Positions 22,232-40,685 of a stretch of DNA of 44,267 nt are shown here, piece after piece. A program made the translations under genes and the position numbers. The DNA is from Globomyces pollinis-pini (Eukaryota > Chytridiomycota > Chytridiomycetes > Rhizophydiales > Globomycetaceae). Under the pieces are notes generated by a model. It was given only the letters and a program-made list of their open reading frames with translations. It was not told the DNA's origin and made no database searches. Where the stretch lies: the NCBI GenBank assembly GCA_025399215.1, contig MU621226.1, positions 934 through 45,200 on the forward strand, written 5' to 3'. Position 1 is the first letter of the stretch, and each line of letters opens with the position of its first letter.

Positions 22232-25009
22232 ATGAGTAGAAGAGAAAGGGAAAGAATTGACAGAGATTCAAGAAATATTCCTCAATATGATCATAAACAC
22301 CAATCTAATTTTAACGATGGTAGATCTAAAGACAATCTTACTAATTCTGGTAAAATATGTTTAATTTTAATACCATTTTATTTAGGTATCTTCATCATTA
22401 AATTATAACTTATTTAGCCTCTAAATACCACTCTAATTTTAATCAAAATAGAATGTCTTCTACAAGACCAATCAAAAATAATAATCATTATCATGCTGAT
22501 TACCAACCTTATTCAGGTATACTAAAACATACTTTAATGACAGATAAACGATATAACACACCTAAAAACGATGATACCAGATATAAGGATGTAAAGCAAC
22601 GACGTTATGACGACTCAAAGAAATATGACGATAATCGATTCGATCATGAACCTTTACAGAAACGACGATTCGATGATGAAAGTCCATTTTCACAACAAAA
22701 GAGAATATCTATTGAACCTCGACGGTTTGAAGATAGAAGAGTGATTGAAAAAGACAGACAACTAGATGTTTTGGATCGACAAATTAGTAATCCACCACAA
22801 GTTTATGCAACCAACAAACGGCATACGCAAAGCAATTCTAAAGAATTGCCAATGACAAAAGTAGGAGTTACAGTATCCAGATTTCCAGTTTACAAAAATA
22901 CCAACATGTATGAAATGGGATCTCAAGTCGGTGAGGGAACATATGGGTAAATCATTCACAGAATTATAATTTGTTAGACAAGTTTTTAAAGCCAAAAGTC
23001 GATTAACTGGAAAACTTGTTGCTCTTAAAAGGCTCTATTTACATGAAGATGATAAAGGAAAAGAAAAAAATAGAGATGGGGTATTTCTTTAGTGATCGTT
23101 TAATCACTAGTTTCCCATTACTGCTATTAGAGAGATTGAAATTCTTCGCTCTTTATCACATCCTCACATTATAGAATTGGAGGCAATGATAGCGACATCA
23201 ACAGGTACATTATAAAGCGACTCATGGTTTAGGAAATGCATTTTTTGAAATGTATATGGTTTTTGAGTATATGGTACTATTTTCATACTCAATTGCAGGA
23301 TCACGATTTGACTGGAATCTTAAATAATTCTGCAGCTGTATATGGCCCATCACACATAAAATGCCTTGCATCTCAATTATTCCTAGGATTGGATTATTTA
23401 CATCAGAAGAAAATTATTCATCGAGATGTTAAAGGTTTTTATTTATAGCTAATAGTAGGGGCCAATTTGCTTTTAAATAACCAAGGATACCTTAAAATTG
23501 CTGATTTTGGTTTGGCAAGGCGTTTCCATTTAGATAGAGATTCTGGTGATCCATTAGAAGGGTTTGAATACACTAATCGTGTCGTCACATTGTGGTACCG
23601 ATCTCCCGAACTTCTATTGGGGTCCACTTCATACGGCACCGAAGTTGATATTTGGAGCACAGGGTAAATACGCCTTGATTAACTGTAGTTGCATTCTATT
23701 AGAATTTTTTACAAAGTATCCAATATTCCAAGGAAGAGCGGAGATTGACCAACTTGAATTGATATTTAAATTATGCGGTTCACCGAGTGTTGAGAATTGG
23801 CCCGGAATTAAAGATTTGCCTTGGTATGGGATGATGCAGTTTACACCGACTGAAAGACTTTTGGTGAATGAATTTTCTCAGCCATCATATGGGCTGAGTA
23901 CAGAATTTGTATTCTTGCTAGATGGATTACTTACTTTGGATCCGTCTAAAAGGCCAACTGCGAAGCAAGCTTTAAGTCATCCGTGGTTTTTGGAGGAAGA
24001 ACCTTTTGCATGCCATCCTAGCGAGTATTTGTTTCACATTCTTACTTTAGACTTCCACGTATTGAAGGGGATTGGCACGAGTACGAAGGAAAGTTACGGA
24101 AGAAGGGAAAAGCACCAGTACCACCACCCGTGTCCGTTTCGCACCAAGTTGATATATCCCAAACTAGCGCACTGGAAAGGAATGACAGTCGTTCGGCGAT
24201 TTCTGGTTCCGTGGCCGATGAAGGATCACCTGAGCGGCGAAATGTATTATAGCTAGTTTTTTTTTACGATAGACTGTTGGTGAATCTCGATATCCAAATC
24301 TTTTAAAAGTTGAAGACCATTTCCAAGTAATCGATTTTAACACTTATATTAGGATGGAAGCATTCCTAAATCGGCAACCAAAATCCATCCAGATCGTCTA
24401 GCACAGTCTCTTCATTCTAGTCGACAGATCAAAGATTCAAAACATAATCACTCGTCTGATATAGATGCAGACTATAAAAGTATTATCTCTAGCACTAACG
24501 AGAAAGAATCAGAAAGAGATTCATACCACTCAAGAGCCCATTACCGTGATGATGGGCGAAGTTATCGAAGTCGATATGTACCACCTTCTAGGAATGACAG
24601 TCGAAATGACAATTATGATAGTCATTATAAAAGAGGAAGAGGTTATAGTCGGAATAGAAGTAGAAGCAGTTCAAGTGTTAGTCGATCGCGATCAAGAAGT
24701 CGGAAATATTCCAGAAGAGATAGGTCACCCTCCAGTTCAGTATCGCCATACCGGTACCGTTCGCGTTCTCCGCATAGCCGTAGATACAAATCTCGAGGAA
24801 AAGATTCACGTTCTCGGTCAAGGTCCTCTACTTCTAGCAGTTCAAGATCCATTTCTCCATATTCAAAAACATCAAAGGAACGCTCCAGTAGTATTGAACC
24901 TAAAGTAGTCAAAGCCGAAGAAAGTACACCACAAGATGATGGACCTCAAGCTTTATGGAAAAAATTTCACAGCTCGTTGACTTCAAAAGGGAAGTTGGCA
25001 CCAGCATGA
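22232..25009 (+). CDS. CDK12/Ctk1-type cyclin-dependent kinase with an RS-rich tail
   Basis: A putative RNA polymerase II CTD kinase. A charged, low-complexity N-terminus (~230 residues, RRxDD motifs) leads to the catalytic domain: GEGTYGQVFKAKS (P-loop), VALKRL (ATP lysine), [11 protein letters not shown] (the cyclin-binding helix signature of CDK9/12/13/Ctk1), [36 protein letters not shown] and [15 protein letters not shown] with the activating threonine. After the C-lobe ([17 protein letters not shown]) there are extra exons and a long serine/arginine tail ([17 protein letters not shown] and similar), like metazoan CDK12 but placed C-terminally. At least ten introns include an abutting pair (22350-22385 and 22386-22417). 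The cyclin partner is not in the window. CDK12-type is favoured over CDK9 by the RS region. Confidence 0.92.
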
Positions 25010-25167
25010 TATGTATAATTTTCAAATTCCAAGAATAGAATCTAATGTTTTTATCTTTGAAAAAATCATTTTTGTACTGTAAACTCAACGCAAATTGAAC
25101 CAACCAAATTCAATGAAATTTTTTTATTTTTATTTTTACCATTGAATTTCAACTCATTAATTTATAC

Positions 25168-25769
25168 ATGGAAGATGATAACAATCTACAGCTAAAATTT
25201 CTTTATGAAGCTGCACATCAGGTTTTCAATACTTGTCCACAAGTATCTAAATATTTGATAACAAGGTTCATTGAACATTCTAATGATGAAAGAATAACAA
25301 TATCACCTTCTACATCTAAAAACTATTGTCACGTAAGTTATTGACATTGAAATTTAATATTCAGCGATGTGGAAGTTTATTTGTTCCTGGTTTAAATGTT
25401 GGTGTCAAGACTGTGAAATCACTTCAACAATTCAATTCCAAATCACATATTTATCCATCACGTAAACGAGATAAACGAGAAAAACAAAAGAATTATATTG
25501 TTTATGATTGTGCTTCATGTACAATTTCAACTGTCATGCCTGGGGTATTTGCATCTGAATTGGATAAACTTTCTTCAAATCCAATTATTAATCTAGATGA
25601 AAATGTTGCTAATTCAACCGTTTCTTCACCGATTCCTAATAATGTAACCTCAAAGGTGGGTAAAAAGAAGAAATCAAAGAAGAATCATACCCTATTGAGC
25701 CTTATTGGAAAGAAAGAAACTTCAAAGTCAAGCACATATAGTTTGACTGATTTCTTGTCTGATGTATGA
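25168..25769 (+). CDS. SNM1: RNase MRP protein subunit Snm1-like (Rpr2/Rpp21/Snm1 family)
   Basis: 189 residues, one 32-nt intron (25333-25364) splitting the first zinc knuckle. An N-terminal helix (FLYEAAHQVFNTCPQVSKYL) precedes a zinc ribbon with CHRC and CASC ligand pairs (NYCHRCGSLFVPGLNVGVKT ... YIVYDCASCTIST), as in the Rpr2/Rpp21/Snm1 family. The C-terminus is lysine-rich and ends SLTDFLSDV, resembling the basic tail and SLESFMKS-like end of yeast Snm1 rather than Rpr2, so the RNase MRP-specific paralogue is favoured. It would act in pre-rRNA processing. It is tail-to-tail with the MFS gene (38 bp). Confidence 0.82.
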
Positions 25770-25807
25770 TAAAATATATTATTTCTGAATATTTTTACAA
25801 ATCTTAT

Positions 25808-27300
25808 TTATGGTGGTGTTGGACTTTCAGAGTTTGTAGATCTACTCACAATTACCGAAACGATCAGGTTTAAGATCAAAAAAGCGAGATGTAGTGCTCC
25901 TAGTAGTAAAAATGGGCCTGTCATTCCAATGTCAAACAAAATACCACCAAGTAAAGACACCACCAGAACGCCTAGTGCACCAAAAAAGCTAGAAAATCCC
26001 GCTATAGAACCACGAGCATGAGCAGGAACAGAAGAATGGGTTACCAAGCCTAAAGATGTAACAATAAGACCAATTTCACCAACACCAATCAGAAACAAGT
26101 AGATATATATAACTGGACTCATTGGGGATTTCAATAGGCCCACTAGAAAGTAACCAAGACCAGCCATCAATGAAGCAGTCATCACGACCCTAAGGCGATT
26201 GAACCGATCAAAAAGAAATCCTACTTGTTAACTGATCAATAAAATACCAAACACTGGTGCACCTATCAGCGCAAAAGTTTGTGCTACACCTGTGATAACA
26301 GAAGATTTTGTATAGGCAGGTCGACAAGAAGACTTGATATCGGAATCGTCAAAAGTGTTTGATGAAGGACATAAATCATTCTCTAAATAGTATTTGTATA
26401 CCCAAATAGGTAAAAAGAGTGTAATTGCCATCGAATCGCTTCTTGCCAAAAAGCAAGCAGCGTATCCAAGAAATACTTTAGGGTTTTTGGCAGCATAAAA
26501 ACCATCTCGAATCGAGTCAATTAACTTGCTTTTTTTAACTTCTTCTGTGGATACTATAGGCGATGTTGAATCCGGACTTGTGTTTAAGGCAGTCGGTTCT
26601 GTAGCCATAGAACGATTGGACCATCTCCGATGTGCAGCCGAAAGAATCATAATAAACGATATTGTAATCGCAGTCACGGATGCCAATAGATATGTGGCAT
26701 TTAATCCTACAACACTATCAGAATATTTGTTTGGTAATGGGAGAAACACAAAAACAGCTAGTAAAGCTCCACAACCAGCAAATAATCCAACAATTCCAGA
26801 TAATTTCCCACGATCTTCCTCGTGTGCAATATGTGCTAACACTGCAGTCAGCATAGATGCAGTTGCAGACCCACCCACTGCGAAGAGCAATCTAAATCCA
26901 AGCAACATAGAAAAGGAAGTTGCTCTTGGATAGCAGAATAATGCAACTGATTCGATCAAAAATCCTAATGCAAAAACATTATAAGACCCTATAACATCTG
27001 AAAACAATCCCCAAAGATATACAGCTGGTAAAGATACAATTTGATCCCAAAATACAAGACTTCCACTCAAAGTTCCTAGACTATCTTTTTCAACATTCAG
27101 GATATCTTTCAGAACAAATCCCTAAACTGAGCAATTGTTGGCTATACCTGAGTAGAGTTTAAAAAAACAAAGAAGTTGATAGACAAGAGAGCAGCGAATA
27201 GGTAAGACAGTAACTGAACGGGACCATAGGATGGTGATAAACGTAAAGAGAACATTGTCGGGTTGTCTGCTGAAGGATTCAAAAGTAAATAAAGACTCAT
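25808..27300 (-). CDS. Major facilitator superfamily transporter, 479 aa
   Basis: Three exons with introns at 27122-27147 and 26221-26247. An in-frame TAA at 26228-26230 lies inside the second, 27-nt intron, so the gene is intact. Multiple hydrophobic segments consistent with twelve TM helices flank a central polar loop (KKSKLIDSIRDGFYAAKNPK). MFS loop signatures are LWGLFSDVIGS between TM2 and TM3, GFRLLFAVGGSATASML, and FLFDRFNRLRVV between TM8 and TM9. The N-terminus MSLYLLNPSADNPTMFSL was chosen as the first ATG of the frame. The substrate cannot be predicted. Confidence 0.9.
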
Positions 27301-27448
27301 ATTTTAGACAGCCACGGAATTGATTCCGAAGGATGTTTTACAATTTTTACGGAACACAAGAACCATTGATGAAGGGAAGATTTATCCAATGGACTGAAGT
27401 ATTTTAATAAAAGAGCTGGGATGCAGATTAAAAGTTCATAACTGAGAT

Positions 27449-28681
27449 TTATTGAAAATTATAAGTACGAGAAAATGTGTTCCAGTCAAAGTACTCCACA
27501 GTGTCTTCATTTTGATCTCCAACATCAACTACATCTTTCAACACATCAAGATCTGGTACTGTATCATTTGGTTTGATTTGTTTTGATTCAATATTTACTA
27601 GAAGAGTTTCTATAGCATTGACCGTCAAACTGAACAGTCCAGGAAAAAGAACACCAACGTTAGGCACTGATGGCAGATATCCAGTTTTACCATCTGATTT
27701 ATAACACGCAAAGACTCCCCATTTTAAATCATTCACAATACTCTTTAACTTTGGCATCGATTTGAACATATCTTTGAGTAGATTTTGAACTGAATGCTTC
27801 TGCGTTAGCGGTTGATTAAACGGATGAATATTCCGAGCCAGTTCAATCGGGCCATGCATTATCCATACAGTTTCATTCGCTTTTTCATCAACATAACTAC
27901 TAAAGAATACATCACTGGAAAATGTTACTTTTGGCAAAAGCTCCACTGGGCCTCTGATACATAGCATATGAAATAGTCTACTTGATTGAAAAATCTTGCT
28001 TTCCTGCTGTAATATGTTTTTAGATACTGCTACTGATGATATACTTTGAATAAGTGATTGATTTCCACCACCGGCTGCCAAAACAACCATATCAGTGGAT
28101 AAATAATATTCATTACCATTTGGAAGTAAAACTGACAACTTACATATATTTTCTGAATTGAGCTTAATTTCTTTGACTTGTCCCTTGAAAATATGATTTT
28201 GAAATCTATTCGCAAAATGCTGTAAAGCACGTTGCTTCAGAATAATACAATCATTTTTGGCCTGGATAATGGTAGAATCTAAAGTGAGTCCACCACCAGT
28301 GACTAGAATTGGCAACTGAGATTCATCCACTATTGAGAAAGGAAGATTGATTTGATTAAAATACTTTGAAGAGTCTCTGGCCATATACTTCGGTACTGAG
28401 ATATAACATTCACCTGCAGTAGCGATGCAATTCTGAGGGATCAACTTCAAGAACTTGTCTGTATTTTGGTAGACATATTCCATAGAATTCAAGTCAGGGA
28501 ACATGGTATAACCATGTTGTAACCATCCATGGTTATGCAGGGACTGACCTGTTCCAAGATCTTCAGCACTGATTAATACTATGTTTTTGTATCCCTCCTC
28601 GATAAACTTGTTCAAAGCTATTAGTCCAGAAAACCCTCCTCCAATAATTACAATGTCAACTTTATCCATTTTTTTATACAT
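27449..28681 (-). CDS. FAD-dependent oxidoreductase (DAO-type), intronless
   Basis: A 410-residue single-exon frame (406 from a second in-frame ATG at 28669, MDKVDIVIIGGGFSG). The N-terminal Rossmann dinucleotide fold has VIIGGGFSGLIALNKFIEEG and a following acidic strand end (VLISAED); HNHGWLQHGYTMF is the conserved substrate-domain start, and DMVVLAAGGGNQSL is the second FAD-contact motif. The family oxidises amines or amino/hydroxy acids, but the residues visible do not fix the substrate. Absence of introns over 1.2 kb is unusual here and could reflect late acquisition (transfer from bacteria or a retrocopy). No signal peptide or TM helix is apparent. Confidence 0.85.
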   Translation of the reverse strand: MYKKMDKVDIVIIGGGFSGLIALNKFIEEGYKNIVLISAEDLGTGQSLHNHGWLQHGYTMFPDLNSMEYVYQNTDKFLKLIPQNCIATAGECYISVPKYMARDSSKYFNQINLPFSIVDESQLPILVTGGGLTLDSTIIQAKNDCIILKQRALQHFANRFQNHIFKGQVKEIKLNSENICKLSVLLPNGNEYYLSTDMVVLAAGGGNQSLIQSISSVAVSKNILQQESKIFQSSRLFHMLCIRGPVELLPKVTFSSDVFFSSYVDEKANETVWIMHGPIELARNIHPFNQPLTQKHSVQNLLKDMFKSMPKLKSIVNDLKWGVFACYKSDGKTGYLPSVPNVGVLFPGLFSLTVNAIETLLVNIESKQIKPNDTVPDLDVLKDVVDVGDQNEDTVEYFDWNTFSRTYNFQ

Positions 28682-28911
28682 TCATTCTATGTACTGTGCC
28701 TATTTATAAAAAATGCGGAAAATATTCTCCATCTTCATTACGTTATACAACGGCAATGAACTACCAGATTAATCATAGAATGTCACCAATATAGAATTTA
28801 TCCATACCATTTGTACATTGCTTTTCTGTATTTACACAAAATGCGGAAAATTTACTTAATTCAATACATATTAAGATGAACTAGATTTATTAACAGTTTA
28901 ATCCTAGGAAA

Positions 28912-36388
<7,477 letters not shown>

Positions 36389-36696
36389 TAAGACAAGATA
36401 CAATTAGATCAAGAAGAAAAAAAAATGTGGTGGAACGACAAGGACTAAAAGACGTACTATGAAAGAGCAAAGAATAGTTAATTAACACTACAGCCAATGA
36501 ACGAAGGGCAACATCAAGTGTAGTGGATAAATGCTAATGAATACATTAGATTGACTTCATGAAGTGAATTACACGGCAGTTAACGATCTCACAGACACTC
36601 ATTCATCAGGTATTTCAAACTAATCAACATACAGTCTCTACTACTCCTGTGGTATCCATCATTGTCCTCTCACTTCTTTTTCTTTTATTTTCAAAA

Positions 36697-38531
36697 ATGG
36701 CAACCGTCCGTTCAAGAAAACAAAAAACATCTTACTTTTATCACGGTATTCTTTACTCATCTGATCTATAGGTTCGATATGCTCTCCTAATTTGTAGCCG
36801 ATATCGGTCATTATCATTATGCTCCATTGCATCCTATGAAACCGCATCGTATTAGAATGACACATAATCTGGTCGTTAATTATGGATTGTATAAACACTT
36901 GGAAATTAACAGACCAACTCCTGCGACAATGAAGGAAATGACTAAATTTCATTCAGATGATTATGTAGACTTTCTATACAGAGTCACTCCTGAAAACACC
37001 GACGAGATCGCAAAATACCAAACAAAATGTAATTATCAATTATCTCTGATTCGTCAATATAGTCAATTTAGGTGAAGATTGCCCTGTATGGGACGGCTTA
37101 TACGAGTTTTGTGCCCTTTCTTCAGGTGGTTCAATTGGTGCAGCTATCAAACTAAATCGAGGTGATTCTGACATATCGATAAATTGGGCTGGTGGATTGC
37201 ATCATGCAAAGAAATCAGAGGCATCTGGGTTTTGCTATGTGAATGACATTAATTTAGCAATTTTGGAATTGCTTCGGTATTTTGTTATTAATGTTCACTG
37301 TTACTAGCTATCATCAGCGTGTTTTATATGTTGATATTGATAATCATCATGGTGATGGGGTAGAAGAAGCGTTTTATACAACTGATCGTGTAATGACTGT
37401 ATCATTCCATAAATATGGTGAATATTTTCCAGGTACTGGAGATCTTCAGGTACGTATTTGGTTTTTCAGCATAAAAAATACTTTCAAAAGCTTTTTTCAG
37501 ACACAACCAAATTTCCACCACTTCTAACTTGAGTAGGATATTGGACATGGAAGAGGAAAAAATTATTCTGTCAACTTTCCACTGAAGGATGGAATTGATG
37601 ATGAATCTTACAAGCAGATCTTTTCTGAGGTAAATTAAATAAGATTGATTTCTAGGTTATGCAAGAAGTAATGGATAGATATCGTCCCGGTGCAGTTGTT
37701 CTACAATGTGGAGCAGATTCTTTGGCTGGTGATCGTTTGGGTTGCTACAATTTGTCTATGAAAGGTTTGATGCTAATTCTAAGACAAAGGTCATGCTTAT
37801 CCATTGCAATTTATGAAGCGATTTAACGTTCCATTGATGGTATTGGGTGGTGGCGGGTATACCATAAGAAACGTTTGTCGGGCCTGGACGTATGAAACAA
37901 GTATCTGTGTGGATGAAGAACTCCCAGAAGGTACTCTTTAATCGTCTATATTAACATATCAGCCTTGCCTTTCAATGATTACTTTCAATATTTTGGTCCA
38001 GACTACAGACTGGAGGTTCCCAGCACCAACATGGAAAATATGAACTCTAGAGAGTATCTGGATAAAGTCAAGTATGATATTTTTATTTAAATAGACAGAA
38101 CTAAGATATTGGAAAATCTAAGACATCTGGATTTTGCCCCAAGTGTTCAAATGCATCGTATGATTGATCTATCACTAACTATAAGAGGTCCCACATGATT
38201 TGTACTCTTCCGATGAAGATGAGGACGAAGATAAAAGAGATAAAGATCGTAGAATTACACGTATCCAATGTCATTTGATGCCTAATTCATAGAAAAAATG
38301 TCTGACAAACGACGTGTTCCTGAGAATGAACTCTCTGATTCTGAAGATGAAGGTGATGGAAGACGTGATCGAATTTCATATCGATCAAAATCGTTGATGT
38401 CTTATGATAAAGAGACTTCGGGCAATCGAAATTTACCAACTGAGCAAAACTCTAACCCACAAACTCCAATGGAAACGGATGAGCCAATGGGTATGGACGG
38501 TGCCGAAGGGGATGATGAAGCTGAAGAATAA
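36697..38531 (+). CDS. RPD3: Class I histone deacetylase (Rpd3/HDAC1-type)
   Basis: Zinc-dependent lysine deacetylase acting in chromatin repression complexes. The reconstructed protein reads [108 protein letters not shown] and [12 protein letters not shown], i.e. all class I motifs with zinc ligands and catalytic histidines. The residue between the zinc-binding Asp and His is Asn instead of the usual Ile/Leu/Val. An acidic tail ([16 protein letters not shown]) and a C-terminal extension ([16 protein letters not shown]) are typical of fungal Rpd3. Around ten introns; the first (36746-36797) consists of two abutting 26-nt GT...AG units. Confidence 0.95.
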
Positions 38532-38605
38532 CAATCTTTGATGAACATAATATATTTCAAATTTGAACAAAATGTTTACGCGCTTTTTTCTTTAGTCTGC
38601 AAAGG

Positions 38606-39046
38606 ATGGTATTGATTTTCAATAATCTTATGTAAATTAGTCAGCTGCAAAAGATACTAACCGAGATTATAACGAAGTGGAGATAGCATTGAATAGGTTA
38701 CAAACTCATAAAGGTGTTCAAGGTATAATGTTTTGATTAACAAAATTAGGAATTGTCATAACGACTCATGAAGGTACTGTAATTCGCTCGACTATGGACA
38801 ATATCCAAACACCACAAATATCTACACTTGTCACGCCATTAGCTGCAAGAAGCAAAGGAGTTGTTCGCGATTTAGATCCAGAAGTAACCTAACAACAAAA
38901 AAGTTAATTTATTTAGGATGAACTCAAGTTTTTACGGATTCGATCAAAAAAGCATGAGATTATGGTCGCCGAGAGTAAGTATTTCTAACTAAACTGTAGC
39001 AAAATCTTATTTGATGATTGTTATTCAAAATCCTCATGAACTTTGA
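38606..39046 (+). CDS. DYNLRB: Dynein light chain roadblock-type (DYNLRB), 107 aa
   Basis: Homodimeric light chain of cytoplasmic/flagellar dynein. Five exons encode EVEIALNRLQTHKGVQGIVI, RSTMDN, ARSKGVVRDLDPEDELKFLR, IRSKKHEIMVAE and YLMIVIQNPHEL, nearly collinear with human DYNLRB1 (96 aa). Introns: 38609-38640, 38723-38749, 38884-38916 and 38975-38999. The first coding exon contributes only the ATG, immediately followed by GTATTG. The exons are so short that no single frame reveals the gene. Presence of this dynein subunit argues for a dynein-using, possibly flagellated, fungus. Confidence 0.92.
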
Positions 39047-39601
39047 TCTTGAATACTTGAACAATAAATATTAGTGAATAGACCTAGTTTTTAATCCTTG
39101 AAATGGTTGTTTAAAGATTTACAATCATTCAACTACAGAGCATAGAATTCCAAGGAGTGGTTTGTTTTAAGGTTATTATGGAGACATTAGAACATTACCT
39201 ATCCATCAATTAAATACTCATTGATGACATATTATGGTGTAATAATTCATGGTAGATTCTTAAATACCCACGAACAATCAAATTACTGCTTTTTAAGGTG
39301 CCGTATATTATTAACTGATTAAATTTCTTGACAAATCTGAAAACTCGTCCCAAGATATTTAAATACCACTTGCTGGAGGTTGTATATAGGTTTTTTTTTC
39401 GAATTGGACATTCATATGTTAATGATTTAAATAAGCTTTCAACGGTGCAAAGTATGATATATCATCTCTATCATTTATGGTACTTAGGTGATTGTTCATT
39501 ATCAACGATGGCACCGACACTAAATGAAAACATTTCAGTGTCCTCTAGAGGTTGATTCTGTAGCTACACTCGTACTTTCTGTTGTATTTCTACAAGTTTA
39601 T
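39047..39601. other. Gene-poor AT-rich stretch; nothing recognised
   Basis: Between the roadblock gene and the accessory region. A short plus-strand open frame (39328-39555) has no recognisable motif and no family resemblance. No tRNA, transposon end or effector header was found. The boundary marks a change from housekeeping to accessory DNA. Confidence 0.5.
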
Positions 39602-39823
39602 CTAATATTCACATATATGGGTAGAAAGAATTGAAATCCATTTAAGACCTGCATCAATGATGGTATTTGCGAGCTTATGACAATAAGGCCAATCAAATGA
39701 TCTCCTCACCAACCGTATAGAGCTTCCGTTAATACCATTCCTATTTTCCACCATTCCATATTTATGAGTTCCAATCCAGATAGGATGGTCAGTTTCTTTG
39801 AAGCGAACGTATAATCCTTCCAT
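39602..39823 (-). CDS. Hypothetical 73-aa protein or fragment
   Basis: An ATG-initiated open frame with balanced amino-acid use (RRSFDWPYCHKLANTIIDAG, LKWISILSTHICEY). It does not match any family I recognise and is much shorter than a typical domain, so it may be a gene relic. Its 5' end overlaps the upstream side of the second CRN-like gene on the other strand. Confidence 0.25.
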   Translation of the reverse strand: MEGLYVRFKETDHPIWIGTHKYGMVENRNGINGSSIRLVRRSFDWPYCHKLANTIIDAGLKWISILSTHICEY

Positions 39824-39869
39824 TTCTTTCTTTTTGGGTGAATATATTTCTTCCCTTTTTTCTTCAAAA

Positions 39870-40685
39870 GTGACACTTCATTTCGTTAAACTCGTACTGG
39901 GAAACAAGAACTACAAGGAACAAGTCTCTACTGATGGTTGCTCAAACGTTGCAGCCTTCAGAGGTGCTATCAAGAGCAAGTTCTCACCGGACTTGGATTC
40001 CTATGCTCCTCACCACCTCACTCTCTTCCAACCCGATGGAACCTCACAAATTGACCCAGAAACTCCTGTTACTGATTTGAAAGAAATCCCTTGGAAGCCA
40101 ATGGTGGTGACTGTTGAGGAATTACCTATACCAGTTCCCATTGGCAGTTCCAAAAAACAACTCACTTACAAAGGACTAGGTGTTGAAGCTTCCTGCAGAA
40201 ATTATTTTGATGCTCTTGCGGCAAAGCTTGCTCTTTTCTACAAGTTTGACTGGGGTGTGGATAGCTCGTTTCCTACAATTGGCGATGTTTTCAAGGCTAT
40301 AAATGAGCCAAACTGGAAATATCAGAAAAGACAAAAGACGTTGGCAGAAAGAACAAATGAAGTTGGATACGTTGAACCACCGACAAAAGTTCCCAAACTT
40401 CCCATTCCTCTTCCCGAATTATTTGACCAGAACGAATGGAAAAAAATCAAGGAGCTCAACAGAAAAACCACTGACCGAATTCACGATACTACGCTACCAA
40501 AAGAAAAGGGAAAGTTCTTTATTATTCTTCCTACTGCTGAATTTAACGATGAGACTGTACGTTTCTTCAAAAGGATTGGTGTGAAGGGAAAGCTTTTCGC
40601 GTACGAAGAGGATTTGATTGTAAAAGATGAAGCGGAGCTCTCTGGATCTGGCTCTGAGGCTTCCAGTTCTCTAATGTATGCCTGA
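39870..40685 (+). CDS. Second Crinkler (CRN)-like protein; start codon unclear
   Basis: The N-terminal header is a textbook CRN ubiquitin-like domain (HFVKLVLGNKNYKEQVSTDG, LTLFQPDGTSQIDPETPV, PWKPMVVTVEELP). A body without recognised enzymatic motifs (NYFDALAAKLALFYKFDWGV, PTKVPKLPIPLPELFDQNEW) leads to FFIILPTAEFNDETVRFFKR and an ending DLIVKDEAELSGSGSEASSS. The frame is open upstream to 39768 but contains no ATG before the header; the codon where CRN proteins usually begin is GTG (39870). Either an upstream exon supplies the start, a near-cognate start is used, or the gene has decayed. No introns are visible inside. It differs completely from the CRN-like protein at 15126 after the header. 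The neighbours are repeats and transposon relics, as is common for effector loci. Confidence 0.65.
   Translation: MTLHFVKLVLGNKNYKEQVSTDGCSNVAAFRGAIKSKFSPDLDSYAPHHLTLFQPDGTSQIDPETPVTDLKEIPWKPMVVTVEELPIPVPIGSSKKQLTYKGLGVEASCRNYFDALAAKLALFYKFDWGVDSSFPTIGDVFKAINEPNWKYQKRQKTLAERTNEVGYVEPPTKVPKLPIPLPELFDQNEWKKIKELNRKTTDRIHDTTLPKEKGKFFIILPTAEFNDETVRFFKRIGVKGKLFAYEEDLIVKDEAELSGSGSEASSSLMYA

Noticed and set aside
26221..26247. In-frame TAA splitting the MFS transporter into two frames (apparent pseudogene)
   Set aside because: A 27-nt GT...AG segment containing the TAA can be removed to give VFG-FLFDRFNRLRVV, the expected loop, so this is an intron.
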